The notes under the pieces were generated by a model. That model had not been told where the DNA came from and did not search any database. It saw only the letters and a list, made by a program, of their open reading frames with translations. Below, in pieces: positions 16,895 through 24,340 of a DNA stretch of 64,000 nucleotides. Every line of letters begins with the position of its first letter. Position 1 is the stretch's first letter. This DNA is from Pseudomonas sp. UBA1879. GTDB lineage: Bacteria > Pseudomonadota > Gammaproteobacteria > Pseudomonadales > Pseudomonadaceae. A program made the position numbers and the translations under genes. The DNA lies in NCBI RefSeq assembly GCF_002338065.1, contig NZ_DDHJ01000013.1, forward strand, positions 82,275-146,274, written 5' to 3'.

Positions 16895-18106
16895 TCAAAC
16901 ATCTGCCCGCTCGATAATTGTCGCAATCCCCATCCCTCCCCCCACGCACAGCGTCGCCAACCCGTAACGCAACTGCCGCGCTTCGAGCTCATCGAGCAGG
17001 GTGCCGAGGATGATGCAACCCGTGGCGCCAAGCGGATGACCCAAGGCAATGGCGCCACCGTTGACGTTGACCTTGTCCGGGTCGACGTTCAGGTCTTTGA
17101 TGAATTTGAGCACCACCGAGGCGAAGGCTTCGTTGACCTCGAACAGGTCGATGTCTTCGATCTTCAATCCAGCCTTTGCCAGCACTTTGCGGGTGGCCGG
17201 TCCCGGCCCGGTGAGCATGATCGTCGGGTCGGTACTGGTGACAGCAGTCGCGACGATGCGCCCACGAGGCCGCAAGCCCAATTCCTGGCCTTTTCGCTGG
17301 GACCCCACCAGCATCAACGCTGCACCGTCGACGATGCCCGAGCTGTTGCCGGCCGTGTGCACGTGTTCGATCCGCTCGACGTGGCTGTAAACCCGCAGTG
17401 CCGTCGCGTCATAGCCCATATGGCCGATGGCTTCGAAACTGGGCTTGAGTTGGCCTAACCCCTCAAGCGTCGAGTCGCCGCGGATGAATTCGTCGTGGTC
17501 CAGCAGCAACAAGCCGTTCTGATCCCGCACCGGCACCAGCGAGCGGCGGAATGCGCCCTTCTCCCGGGCCGCCGCGGCCTTTCGTTGAGACTGCAACGCG
17601 TAGCGGTCGACGTCCTCGCGGCTGAAACCCTCAAGGGTGGCGATCAGGTCGGCGCCGATGCCTTGAGGGGTGAAATGGGTGTGCAGATTGGTCAACGGGT
17701 CCAACACCCAAGCGCCGCCGTCGCTGCCCATGGGCACGCGCGACATGGACTCCACGCCGCCTACCACCACCAAATCCTCGAACCCTGAACGGATCTTCAT
17801 CGCTCCCAGGTTCACCGCTTCCAGACCCGACGCGCAGAATCGATTGACCTGCACCCCGGCTACGTTCACGGCCCAATCAGCAACCAGCGCAGCGGTCTTG
17901 GCAATATCGGCCCCTTGGTCGCCAATCGGCGTCACGCACCCCAGTACGATGTCGTCGACCTGAGACGTATCCAGATGGGTGCGTAGCTGTAGCTCTTTCA
18001 TCAAGCCAGCCAGCAAACTCACGGGCTTCACGCTGTACAGCGCCCCGTCGGGCTTGCCCTTGCCCCGAGGCGTGCGCAGTGCATCGAAAATAAACGCTTC
18101 GGTCAT
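16895..18106 (-). CDS. Acetyl-CoA acetyltransferase (thiolase)
   Basis: A 403-aa thiolase. Active-site Cys is in NRFCASGLEAVNLG, the GHPLGATG motif carries the His, and the final CVGGGMGIATIIE carries the second Cys. Start at 18106 (MTEAFIFDALRTPRG) with GAGG upstream. It cleaves 3-ketoacyl-CoA (FadA/FadI role) or condenses acetyl-CoA. It is followed on the same strand by the FadB/J-type fusion, suggesting joint work in fatty-acid or branched acyl degradation. Sequence alone does not separate degradative from biosynthetic thiolase, but the neighbour favours degradation. Confidence 0.93.
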   Translation of the reverse strand: MTEAFIFDALRTPRGKGKPDGALYSVKPVSLLAGLMKELQLRTHLDTSQVDDIVLGCVTPIGDQGADIAKTAALVADWAVNVAGVQVNRFCASGLEAVNLGAMKIRSGFEDLVVVGGVESMSRVPMGSDGGAWVLDPLTNLHTHFTPQGIGADLIATLEGFSREDVDRYALQSQRKAAAAREKGAFRRSLVPVRDQNGLLLLDHDEFIRGDSTLEGLGQLKPSFEAIGHMGYDATALRVYSHVERIEHVHTAGNSSGIVDGAALMLVGSQRKGQELGLRPRGRIVATAVTSTDPTIMLTGPGPATRKVLAKAGLKIEDIDLFEVNEAFASVVLKFIKDLNVDPDKVNVNGGAIALGHPLGATGCIILGTLLDELEARQLRYGLATLCVGGGMGIATIIERADV

Positions 18107-18576
18107 CCTGTCCCTCACTGTCCAGTTGAAATTTTTATGCTGCCGACGCTCAAACCGTCACACCTCTGCGCTCAATGCCGGAAGTGCCCCGTTCACTGAC
18201 CATGCTGAAGCCTAGCTCGTTGTAAGAAGTTTCGGACTCAGACGAACGGTAGGCGACTATCGGATGCCACCCACTTTTGCCGGACGTGTCTAGAAAGGGA
18301 GTGTTTCATGGTAGCCATTGGCTTTATCACCAATTTTCCTAACAAAATTGCATTGTTCATACCAAACCGATCTAAGCGGCGTGGCACGCGGGCTCTAAGG
18401 TTAGGTCTGTAGCACTGAAGCAGTGGCGCACTAAATAACGATTCACATAGCGCCCTTGTTGCCGATCACTTGTCGGGACACCTGCTCTTTGGATTTCACC
18501 TCTGCCAGCGGCCGCTTCTTCCTTTGACGAAGTCGGCGCTTTTGTCGCTCAGGAATAACAACAAAAGGCATGCGCC
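18107..18576. other. 470-bp intergenic region with one possible micro-ORF
   Basis: Lower GC than the flanks. It holds a possible 34-codon ORF (18308-18412) behind GGGAG, described separately. I find no strong promoter or hairpin. Confidence 0.4.
18308..18412 (+). CDS. Possible 34-aa micro-ORF
   Basis: ATG at 18308 lies 6 bases after GGGAG. It encodes 34 residues (MVAIGFITNFPNKIALFIPN, then a basic tail RSKRRGTR). Codon use is not clearly Pseudomonas-like, and the region is relatively AT-rich. Coding status is uncertain; support is only the ribosome site and the open frame. Confidence 0.25.
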   Translation: MVAIGFITNFPNKIALFIPNRSKRRGTRALRLGL

Positions 18577-18672
18577 ATGTTCAAGCATTCGAAAGTACGT
18601 CAAGCCGGGCTGATCGTTTTCGCCACCACACTGCTGTTGATTTTGCCGAATCTGACCCGTTTGTTCGGCTGA
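18577..18672 (+). CDS. 31-aa putative membrane peptide
   Basis: ATG at 18577 preceded by AAAGG. The 31-aa product begins MFKHSKVRQAGLIVFATTLL and continues hydrophobic to LTRLFG: a basic N-terminus and a single membrane segment. It lies 72 bp before the rhodanese-like gene on the same strand. I recall very similar small proteins in other pseudomonads, but this was not checked. The function is unknown; it could be a small membrane modulator. Confidence 0.6.
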   Translation: MFKHSKVRQAGLIVFATTLLLILPNLTRLFG

Positions 18673-18744
18673 CCTTGTGCATCCACGCTTGCGACACTGC
18701 GTATTTGTGCCACCCTCTTTCTGTCGAAACAGGGAGGTGAGCGC

Positions 18745-19116
18745 ATGCGTCAGTGGATGGCCGTTTTCGCACTGGGTGTCAGCGTCGTTGCACAGGCAGG
18801 GCCGGTCGAACAGGCAGAGGCCGTGGCCGCGATCAGGGATGGCAAACTGGCCATCGATGTACGCAGTCAGACCGACTACGACGCCGGGACCGTGCTCAAC
18901 GCCGTTCGCGTCGACGACCGCCGCCTGGTGCCGCAACTCAAACAGGTCATGACAGACCGCAATCTGGTGATGGTGGTCTTCAGCTCCAGCAACGCCCGGG
19001 CCAGTGACGCCCAAGACCGGCTGCTCAAGGTTGGCTACAACAGCATCATCAACGGCGGCACCTACGACGAACTGCACAATGCGCTGTACGACGTGAGCGA
19101 TGATCCTGCCGAGTAA
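18745..19116 (+). CDS. Periplasmic rhodanese-like protein without the catalytic cysteine
   Basis: A 123-aa protein with a signal peptide (residues 1-18, MRQWMAVFALGVSVVAQA) and a single rhodanese domain (IDVRSQTDYDAGTVLNAVRV). In the loop that normally reads CRSGxR the sequence is VVFSSSNARA, with Ser at the cysteine position, so sulfurtransferase activity is not expected. It is related in layout to PspE. The start has a very strong ribosome site (GGGAGGTGA). It may be co-transcribed with the 31-aa peptide upstream. Confidence 0.85.
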   Translation: MRQWMAVFALGVSVVAQAGPVEQAEAVAAIRDGKLAIDVRSQTDYDAGTVLNAVRVDDRRLVPQLKQVMTDRNLVMVVFSSSNARASDAQDRLLKVGYNSIINGGTYDELHNALYDVSDDPAE

Positions 19117-19275
19117 CCCCTTTCTGAGTCGTCTTCTGCCTGTCAGCCTGAGACAGCTGCGATCCACGACGCCGCGCAACGGGGCTGCAGATCAGCACGC
19201 CAGCGAACACCCACGAAGTGTTGTCGGATCAATAACTGGACCCGTCGGCGTCCCGAGGTCTGACGCAAAACGACG

Positions 19276-19361
19276 GTGGGAGCCGGCTTGCTGGCGAAGG
19301 CGTCTGTCAGCCATTCAGGTGGCGTCTGACAGGACGCCTTCGCCAGCAAGCCGGCTCCCAC
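19276..19361. repeat. REP pair with 29-bp perfect arms
   Basis: Arms at 19276-19304 and 19333-19361 (GTGGGAGCCGGCTTGCTGGC... and its complement) extend into GAAGGCGTC. Between them a smaller imperfect repeat (TCTGTCAG / GTCTGACAG) occurs. Confidence 0.92.
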
Positions 19362-19437
19362 ACAGGTGAACGGCCCCAAGCACTGCACCGACATTTTCAT
19401 TCGGGGCCAAATAAAATCCTGAACTCACCGGAAACCC

Positions 19438-19541
19438 GTAGCAGACGCCGGAGGCACGACGGCAGCGAGGCGGTGTGACAGACACGCCCCAATCGTCAGA
19501 CCCACCGCTTCGCGGCCGTCGTGCCTCCGGCTGCTCCTACA
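19438..19541. repeat. REP doublet of the CCGGAGGCACGACGG family
   Basis: Left arm GTAGCAGACGCCGGAGGCAC and right arm ending GCCTCCGGCTGCTCCTAC, with about 50 bp between, downstream of the convergent rhodanese and transglutaminase genes. Confidence 0.85.
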
Positions 19542-19581
19542 GGATCGGCATTGGACGCTCCAGACCTAGGCACGGAGTGCC

Positions 19582-20409
19582 TTACGACTGCCGCTGCACC
19601 TGCATCTGTGTCACCGGCAACGCAATGGGCGCTGAGTCTGAGACCACTACTTTGGCGTGCATCTGCTCGCAGCCACCGCCGCGACGCATGCCGCGCACGG
19701 GGCAGGCATCCAGATAATCCAGCCCCACCGCCAACTTCAAATGACGCTCGGGAATGGCCAACTGGTTCGTCACGTCAAAGCTGTACCACGCGCCTTCGAT
19801 CCATGCCTCAGACCAGGCATGGCTGGACAGGTGTTCGCTGCTGTCGCTGTACAGATAACCCGACACATAGCGCGCTGGCACACCAAGGCTCCGGGCGCAG
19901 GCGAGAAACGCGTGGGTGTGATCCTGGCAAACCCCTGCGCCATTGGCGAACGCCTGCGCGGCGCTGGTCTCCACGGCAGTCGAACCCGGGGTGTAAACGA
20001 TGTGCTGGTTCAGCGCGTGCATCAGGTCAATCAGCCCGGTCCGGTCGGTACGGGTCTTGGTTTCTCTCGCGGCGAATTCACGCATCGCTTCATCGGCCTC
20101 GGTGAGGCGGGTGAAGCGCAGGAACGGCAACGAGGACTGGCTTTCGTGTTCGGCTTCGCGTTTCTCGTCGATTTCCACCTGCCCTCGGGCACCGATGACG
20201 ATGGCCTCATGGGGCTCGTCCAGGGTGAGTACATGCAGGATGTTGCCGAACGGATCGACCTGCGCGCGCACCGGGCGCGGCAATGCCAACTGCCAGCTGA
20301 GCACTTGCTGGCGCTCGCTGTCGTGTGGGGTCAGACGCAAATACTGGATGCTGGCGCGGACCTGATCTTCGTAGTGATACGTGGTCTCGTGGCTAATGGA
20401 CAGTCTCAT
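19582..20409 (-). CDS. Transglutaminase-like protein (third gene of ATP-grasp operon)
   Basis: A 275-aa protein: N-terminal beta-rich extension (residues 1-150; MRLSISHETTYHYEDQVRAS) and a transglutaminase-like cysteine peptidase domain with Cys in NGAGVCQDHTHAF, His in SSHAWSEAW and Asp in YSFDVTNQ. The start codon overlaps the stop of the alpha-E gene by 4 bp, so translation is probably coupled. In this operon type it has been predicted (comparative genomics of ATP-grasp systems) to act on peptide or isopeptide bonds together with the other two products; the real substrate is unknown. Confidence 0.93.
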   Translation of the reverse strand: MRLSISHETTYHYEDQVRASIQYLRLTPHDSERQQVLSWQLALPRPVRAQVDPFGNILHVLTLDEPHEAIVIGARGQVEIDEKREAEHESQSSLPFLRFTRLTEADEAMREFAARETKTRTDRTGLIDLMHALNQHIVYTPGSTAVETSAAQAFANGAGVCQDHTHAFLACARSLGVPARYVSGYLYSDSSEHLSSHAWSEAWIEGAWYSFDVTNQLAIPERHLKLAVGLDYLDACPVRGMRRGGGCEQMHAKVVVSDSAPIALPVTQMQVQRQS

Positions 20410-21365
20410 GCTGCCTCCAGATAGGAAGTGTGAATAACGTTACCCAGTTGGGCCAGCAGCGGAATGAATTCGTTCAACCATTCATGCAGACCCTCGTCGA
20501 GGATTTCGTCGATGCCGGTGTAACGCAGACGTGCATCGAGTTCGGCTGCCAACCGTTGCGCAGGGCGGCCATTGGCGCCCGGCAGGCTGGCGAGAATCAG
20601 GTCCAGTTCCTCAAGACAGGCACGCAGCGAGCGCGGGATGTCGGCGCGCAACAGCAGCAATTCGGCCACCTGGCGTGCCCCCGGCGCATCGCGGTAGACC
20701 TCGGTGTAGGCTTCAAATGACGACAAGGCACGCAACAAGGCGCTCCACTGGTAGTACCCTGCCGCCGAGTTGTCCGCCGCCGCGTTGGCGGACGGGCCCC
20801 GCAGTTCGAGCATTTCGTAACGAGCATCCAGCAGACGCAGAGTGTTATCAGCGCGTTCGATGAAGGTTCCCAAACGAATGAAGCGAAACGCGTCGTTGCG
20901 CATGATGGTGCCGTAGGTCGCCCCCCGGAACAGGTGGGAACGCTCCTTGACCCACTCGCAGAAGCGGCTCATGCCGTATCGGCTGAGGCCTTGTTCGGCG
21001 ATGCCGCGAATTTCCAGGTAGGTAGCGTTGATGTTTTCCCACATGTCCGCGGTAATACGCCCACGCACCGCATGGGCACTGGCCCTCGCTGCGGCCAGGC
21101 AACTGAAAATGCTCGCCGGGTTGGCGGCGTCGAGGGCGAAGAAATGCAGCAGGCGTTCGGCGTGCAACTCGCCGTGACGCTCGAGGTAATCGTCCAGAGT
21201 GCCGGTGATCAGCAGCGGCATGGCGAGCTCATTGAGGCCATCCCCGCGTCCGTCCTGAGGCATCAACGACAGCGAGTAACTGACGTCCAGCATCCGCGCG
21301 AGGTTTTCCGCCCGCTCCAGATAGCGCGACATCCAATATAAATCCGAGGCAGTTCTACTTAGCAT
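20406..21365 (-). CDS. Alpha-E domain protein (DUF403)
   Basis: A 319-aa all-helical protein beginning MLSRTASDLYWMSRYLERAE, the signature start of the alpha-E family, with a Glu/Arg-rich helix bundle throughout. It lies 12 bp after the ATP-grasp gene and overlaps the transglutaminase gene by 4 bp: the conserved second position of this operon. Family function is unproven; it has been proposed to help peptide or amide-bond chemistry with its ATP-grasp neighbour. Confidence 0.93.
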   Translation of the reverse strand: MLSRTASDLYWMSRYLERAENLARMLDVSYSLSLMPQDGRGDGLNELAMPLLITGTLDDYLERHGELHAERLLHFFALDAANPASIFSCLAAARASAHAVRGRITADMWENINATYLEIRGIAEQGLSRYGMSRFCEWVKERSHLFRGATYGTIMRNDAFRFIRLGTFIERADNTLRLLDARYEMLELRGPSANAAADNSAAGYYQWSALLRALSSFEAYTEVYRDAPGARQVAELLLLRADIPRSLRACLEELDLILASLPGANGRPAQRLAAELDARLRYTGIDEILDEGLHEWLNEFIPLLAQLGNVIHTSYLEAA

Positions 21366-21377
21366 TGGCAGGCATCC

Positions 21378-22787
21378 TTAATCCTCGACCACCCAGGTGT
21401 CCTTGGTACCGCCACCCTGCGACGAGTTGACCACCAGTGACCCTTCGCGCAGTGCAACGCGGGTCAGGCCACCGGGTACGACGCGGGTTTCGCGGCCGGA
21501 GAGGACGAAGGGGCGCAGGTCGATGTGTCGCGGGGCGATGCCGTTCTCGACGAACGTCGGACAGGTCGAGAGGGACAAGGTGGGTTGAGCGATGTACGCA
21601 TGGGGCTTGGCTTTCAAACGAGCGCGAAACGCCTCGATTTCCGCAGCGGTCGCCGCCGGGCCGACCAGCATCCCGTAACCACCCGAACCTTGGGTTTCCT
21701 TGACCACCAGGTCGCCGAGATTGGCCAGTACGTGGGACAGCTCCTCGGGCTTGCGGCACTGCCAGGTCGGCACGTTCTTCAGAATCGGCTCTTCGTCGAG
21801 GTAGAAGCGGATCATGTCGGTCACGAACGGATACACCGACTTATCGTCGGCGACGCCCGTGCCAATGGCGTTGGCCAGCACGACATTGCCAGAGCGATAA
21901 GCCGACAACAGGCCCGGCACGCCGAGCATCGAGTCCGGATTGAACGCCAGCGGATCGAGGAACGCGTCGTCAAGACGGCGGTAAATCACGTCGACCGCTT
22001 TCGGGCCGTCGGTGGTGCGCATGAACACGCGATCGTCGCGCACGAACAGATCAGCGCCTTCCACCAATTCGACGCCCATTTCCCGCGCCAGGAAAGCGTG
22101 CTCAAAGAACGCACTGTTAAAGCGCCCCGGCGTCAGCACGACCACGCTGGGATTATCCAGAGGGCTCGAACTCTTCAATGTGTCGAGCAGCAAATTCGGA
22201 TAGTGATCGACCGGCGCGATGCGCTGCGCGGCGAACAGTTCGGGGAACAGACGCATCATCATTTTGCGGTCTTCGAGCATGTAGCTCACGCCGCTCGGGG
22301 TGCGCAGGTTGTCTTCGAGGACGTAATAGGTGCCGTCGCCATCGCGTACCAGATCGACACCGGAAATGTGCGAATAGAGGTCGCGATGCAGATTGAGACC
22401 TTGCATCGCCAGCTGATATTGCTCGTTGGCCAGGACTTGTTCGGCGGGAATGATCCCGGCCTTGATGATGCGCTGATCGTGATACAGGTCGGCGAGGAAC
22501 ATGTTCAGCGCCTTGACCCGCTGAATGCAGCCGCGCTCGACGACGCGCCATTCACTGGCCGGGATACTGCGTGGAATCGTATCGAAAGGGATGAGACGCT
22601 CGGTCCCCTGCTCGTCACCGTACAGCGTGAAGGTAATCCCGGCACGATGAAACAAAAGATCGGCCTCACGCCGACGCTGAGCGAGCAGCTCAGGTGGCGC
22701 TTCGCCCAGCCAGCGGGCGAATTCCCGATAATGCGGACGGACAGCGCCATCAGCATCGTACATCTCGTCGTAAAAGGTGCGGATCAT
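21378..22787 (-). CDS. Circularly permuted type 2 ATP-grasp protein
   Basis: A 469-aa cytoplasmic protein, first gene of the three-gene operon. Start at 22787 (MIRTFYDEMYDADGAVRPHY) with AAGGAG 6 bases upstream; an in-frame codon 120 bases earlier has no such site. The permuted ATP-grasp pattern is visible: DGTYYVLEDNLRTPSGVSY, and near the end the glycine-rich phosphate loop VVKETQGSGGYGMLVG and PFVLSG. ATP-grasp enzymes activate carboxylates as acyl-phosphates for ligation, so a peptide- or amide-forming role is inferred. Confidence 0.94.
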   Translation of the reverse strand: MIRTFYDEMYDADGAVRPHYREFARWLGEAPPELLAQRRREADLLFHRAGITFTLYGDEQGTERLIPFDTIPRSIPASEWRVVERGCIQRVKALNMFLADLYHDQRIIKAGIIPAEQVLANEQYQLAMQGLNLHRDLYSHISGVDLVRDGDGTYYVLEDNLRTPSGVSYMLEDRKMMMRLFPELFAAQRIAPVDHYPNLLLDTLKSSSPLDNPSVVVLTPGRFNSAFFEHAFLAREMGVELVEGADLFVRDDRVFMRTTDGPKAVDVIYRRLDDAFLDPLAFNPDSMLGVPGLLSAYRSGNVVLANAIGTGVADDKSVYPFVTDMIRFYLDEEPILKNVPTWQCRKPEELSHVLANLGDLVVKETQGSGGYGMLVGPAATAAEIEAFRARLKAKPHAYIAQPTLSLSTCPTFVENGIAPRHIDLRPFVLSGRETRVVPGGLTRVALREGSLVVNSSQGGGTKDTWVVED

Positions 22788-22976
22788 GCCGTACTCCTTG
22801 TCACCATGGACACCGTGACCATCGCAAGGCCCGTGCCAGCGGCATAAACGCTTCAGAATCAATGGGTTGTGTAAATCAGCGAAAGCCTTCGCACCATTCC
22901 TGTGCATGAAGCGCTCTAACCCATTCCCCTACGCTTCATGGCGAAGCGCTCTGTTGCAGAAAAACCTATGGGAAGC

Positions 22977-23133
22977 ATAGCCAGAGTTGATTTCCCGGCC
23001 TGACTTCGTTCGCGAATAATCGCGCCATCAACGCTGACACGCGGGGTGCAGACGGCACCGACGCGTGGTTGGCGTGCCAGGATTGCCCAACGAATTCCCT
23101 TTCCGCCGCTCCTTCAAGAGCGGCTTTTTTTTT
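22977..23133 (+). ncRNA. Candidate structured small RNA with own terminator
   Basis: No gene is on the plus strand here, yet a strong intrinsic terminator (23105-23132) ends the region. Upstream is a compensated hairpin: CACGCG (23038-23043) with CGCGTG (23062-23067) outside and GGTGC (23045-23049) with GCACC (23055-23059) inside, loop AGACG. A second element TTGG..CCAA follows at about 23069-23090. A weak possible promoter is TTGCAG (22954-22959) with ATAGCC (22977-22982), 17 bp apart. The 5' end is a guess. It may match a known Pseudomonas sRNA, but I cannot identify it by eye. Confidence 0.55.
23105..23133 (+). terminator. Strong rho-independent terminator of the candidate sRNA
   Basis: A perfect 7-bp stem GCCGCTC (23105-23111) / GAGCGGC (23118-23124) is followed by eight T residues. 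Confidence 0.88.
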
Positions 23134-23356
23134 GCCCGTTTTTGATGTCATGTTCACAAGATGAACGTCCCTGACACCACCTGCCGCCCTCTGGGAGTGG
23201 ACTGGCTCACGAATGCTGAAGATCAGCCGCCAATGAAGCTACGACTGCAACTGCTCTTTCTTGAGCAAGCTCACTCCCACAGGTTTATGCCCGGATGGGT
23301 CAGCGGCGAACACTTTCGTCGCTGGCCATCCCGCCCGGGCACAGTGGCTATAGATC
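23134..23356. other. Intergenic, 223 bp
   Basis: Lies between the sRNA terminator and the convergent RraB-like gene. It contains REP-like fragments (CTGGGAGTGGACTGGCTCACGAA about 23191-23213, GAGCAAGCTCACTCCCACAGG about 23262-23282). No gene is supported. Confidence 0.5.
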
Positions 23357-23695
23357 TCAATGAAGCCGCTTGATCTCCTGCTTCACGCCCCACCCCTCGA
23401 CCTCGCCGTCCAGGCCGAGGATCGCGGTCTGAAAGTCTTGCTCGAAGTCGCCGATGCCGTCGTACGTGGCGTACATCAATTTGCTCAATTGCAGGTGCCA
23501 CGCCCCGTCCTCACGGGCGTTGACTTGGGTATTTAGGGATTCACCGCGAAATTTCTCTGCCGCCTGACGCGCCCGCTCCTCATCCGGGAAGACGGCGTAA
23601 AACTCGATGGGGTGGATACGTGCAAAATCGAAACCGCCTTCTTTCATGCGGCGCAGTACGTGGCTGCTGATGTCTTCTTGATAGGTCGTGCTCAT
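23357..23695 (-). CDS. RraB-family (ribonuclease E inhibitor-like) protein
   Basis: A 112-aa acidic alpha/beta protein. It shows the RraB/DUF1260 pattern: a helix, then IHPIEFYAVFPDEERARQAAEKF and C-terminal YDGIGDFEQDFQTAILGLDGEVEGWGVK. E. coli RraB binds the RNase E C-terminal region and changes mRNA decay; Pseudomonas members are annotated by similarity only. The start at 23695 has GGAGGACG-like purines upstream. It is monocistronic. Confidence 0.8.
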   Translation of the reverse strand: MSTTYQEDISSHVLRRMKEGGFDFARIHPIEFYAVFPDEERARQAAEKFRGESLNTQVNAREDGAWHLQLSKLMYATYDGIGDFEQDFQTAILGLDGEVEGWGVKQEIKRLH

Positions 23696-23943
23696 GAAAC
23701 GTCCTCCTATGCAACGATAGATAGAGTTTCAACAATCCCGAAACGCTTCCTGAGGAAGGGTCGAGCGACGGATCATCCGCCGCACGGGACTCAAGCATGT
23801 CGCTGACAAGGCCGGTGCCGCTGTTACAAATCAGGCATCTGAACGGGAACTGGCCCGGATAGATGCTTCACCGGCCTCGATCGCAGAGTACGCCCATTGC
23901 TGGCATGTTGCCAATTGCTAACCTGCGCTGAGGGCTCAGGCTT

Positions 23944-24180
23944 TCAGGACGCCTCCACAATGGAAAGGATCTGTACCGCGTTTTGCTCTTTCAATATTTC
24001 GGCTGTGGGGGCTTTGGATCGACCGTCCAGATCGTTCAGATCAAGCTCATTGACGACCGGGAACAGAATCGGGCGCAGGTGCTGCGCAGCCTCCTCCTCA
24101 CTGGGACGGTGCTCGAGTTCAAGATTGCGGCTTTGCTGCACACCATCTTTATCCTGAAACGAAATAGTCCAGACTTTCAT
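23944..24180 (-). CDS. Hypothetical protein, 78 aa
   Basis: Small protein (MKVWTISFQDKDGVQQSRNL..., ending EQNAVQILSIVEAS) with an AGGAG site 7 bases before ATG 24180. The strand pattern suggests a small alpha/beta protein; there is no signal peptide or membrane segment. It lies downstream of the LTA-synthase-type gene but behind that gene's terminator. I do not recognise the family. Confidence 0.6.
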   Translation of the reverse strand: MKVWTISFQDKDGVQQSRNLELEHRPSEEEAAQHLRPILFPVVNELDLNDLDGRSKAPTAEILKEQNAVQILSIVEAS

Positions 24181-24283
24181 CAATGTCTCCTCAGTCAGGC
24201 CGCACGTCGGCCTACGGAAATCGGACTGCGCTGTTTTGGCATTTGTTCAACGTTTTTCGCCCTTGGCAGGAAGGACTCAAGGC

Positions 24284-24326
24284 AAAAAAAGAGGCCAACG
24301 GGGGTAAACCCGAGGCCTCCTTTTTC
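24284..24326. terminator. Bidirectional terminator downstream of the LTA-synthase-type gene
   Basis: GAGGCC (24291-24296) pairs with GGCCTC (24314-24319), with A-run before and T-run after, so it can work on either strand; the minus-strand transcript of the gene ending at 24341 is the likely user. Confidence 0.8.
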
Positions 24327-24340
24327 ATGCGCGACGGGTC

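Noticed and set aside
21525..22847. 440-codon plus-strand open frame opposite the ATP-grasp gene
   Set aside because: Antisense to a well-supported operon gene with no domain of its own.
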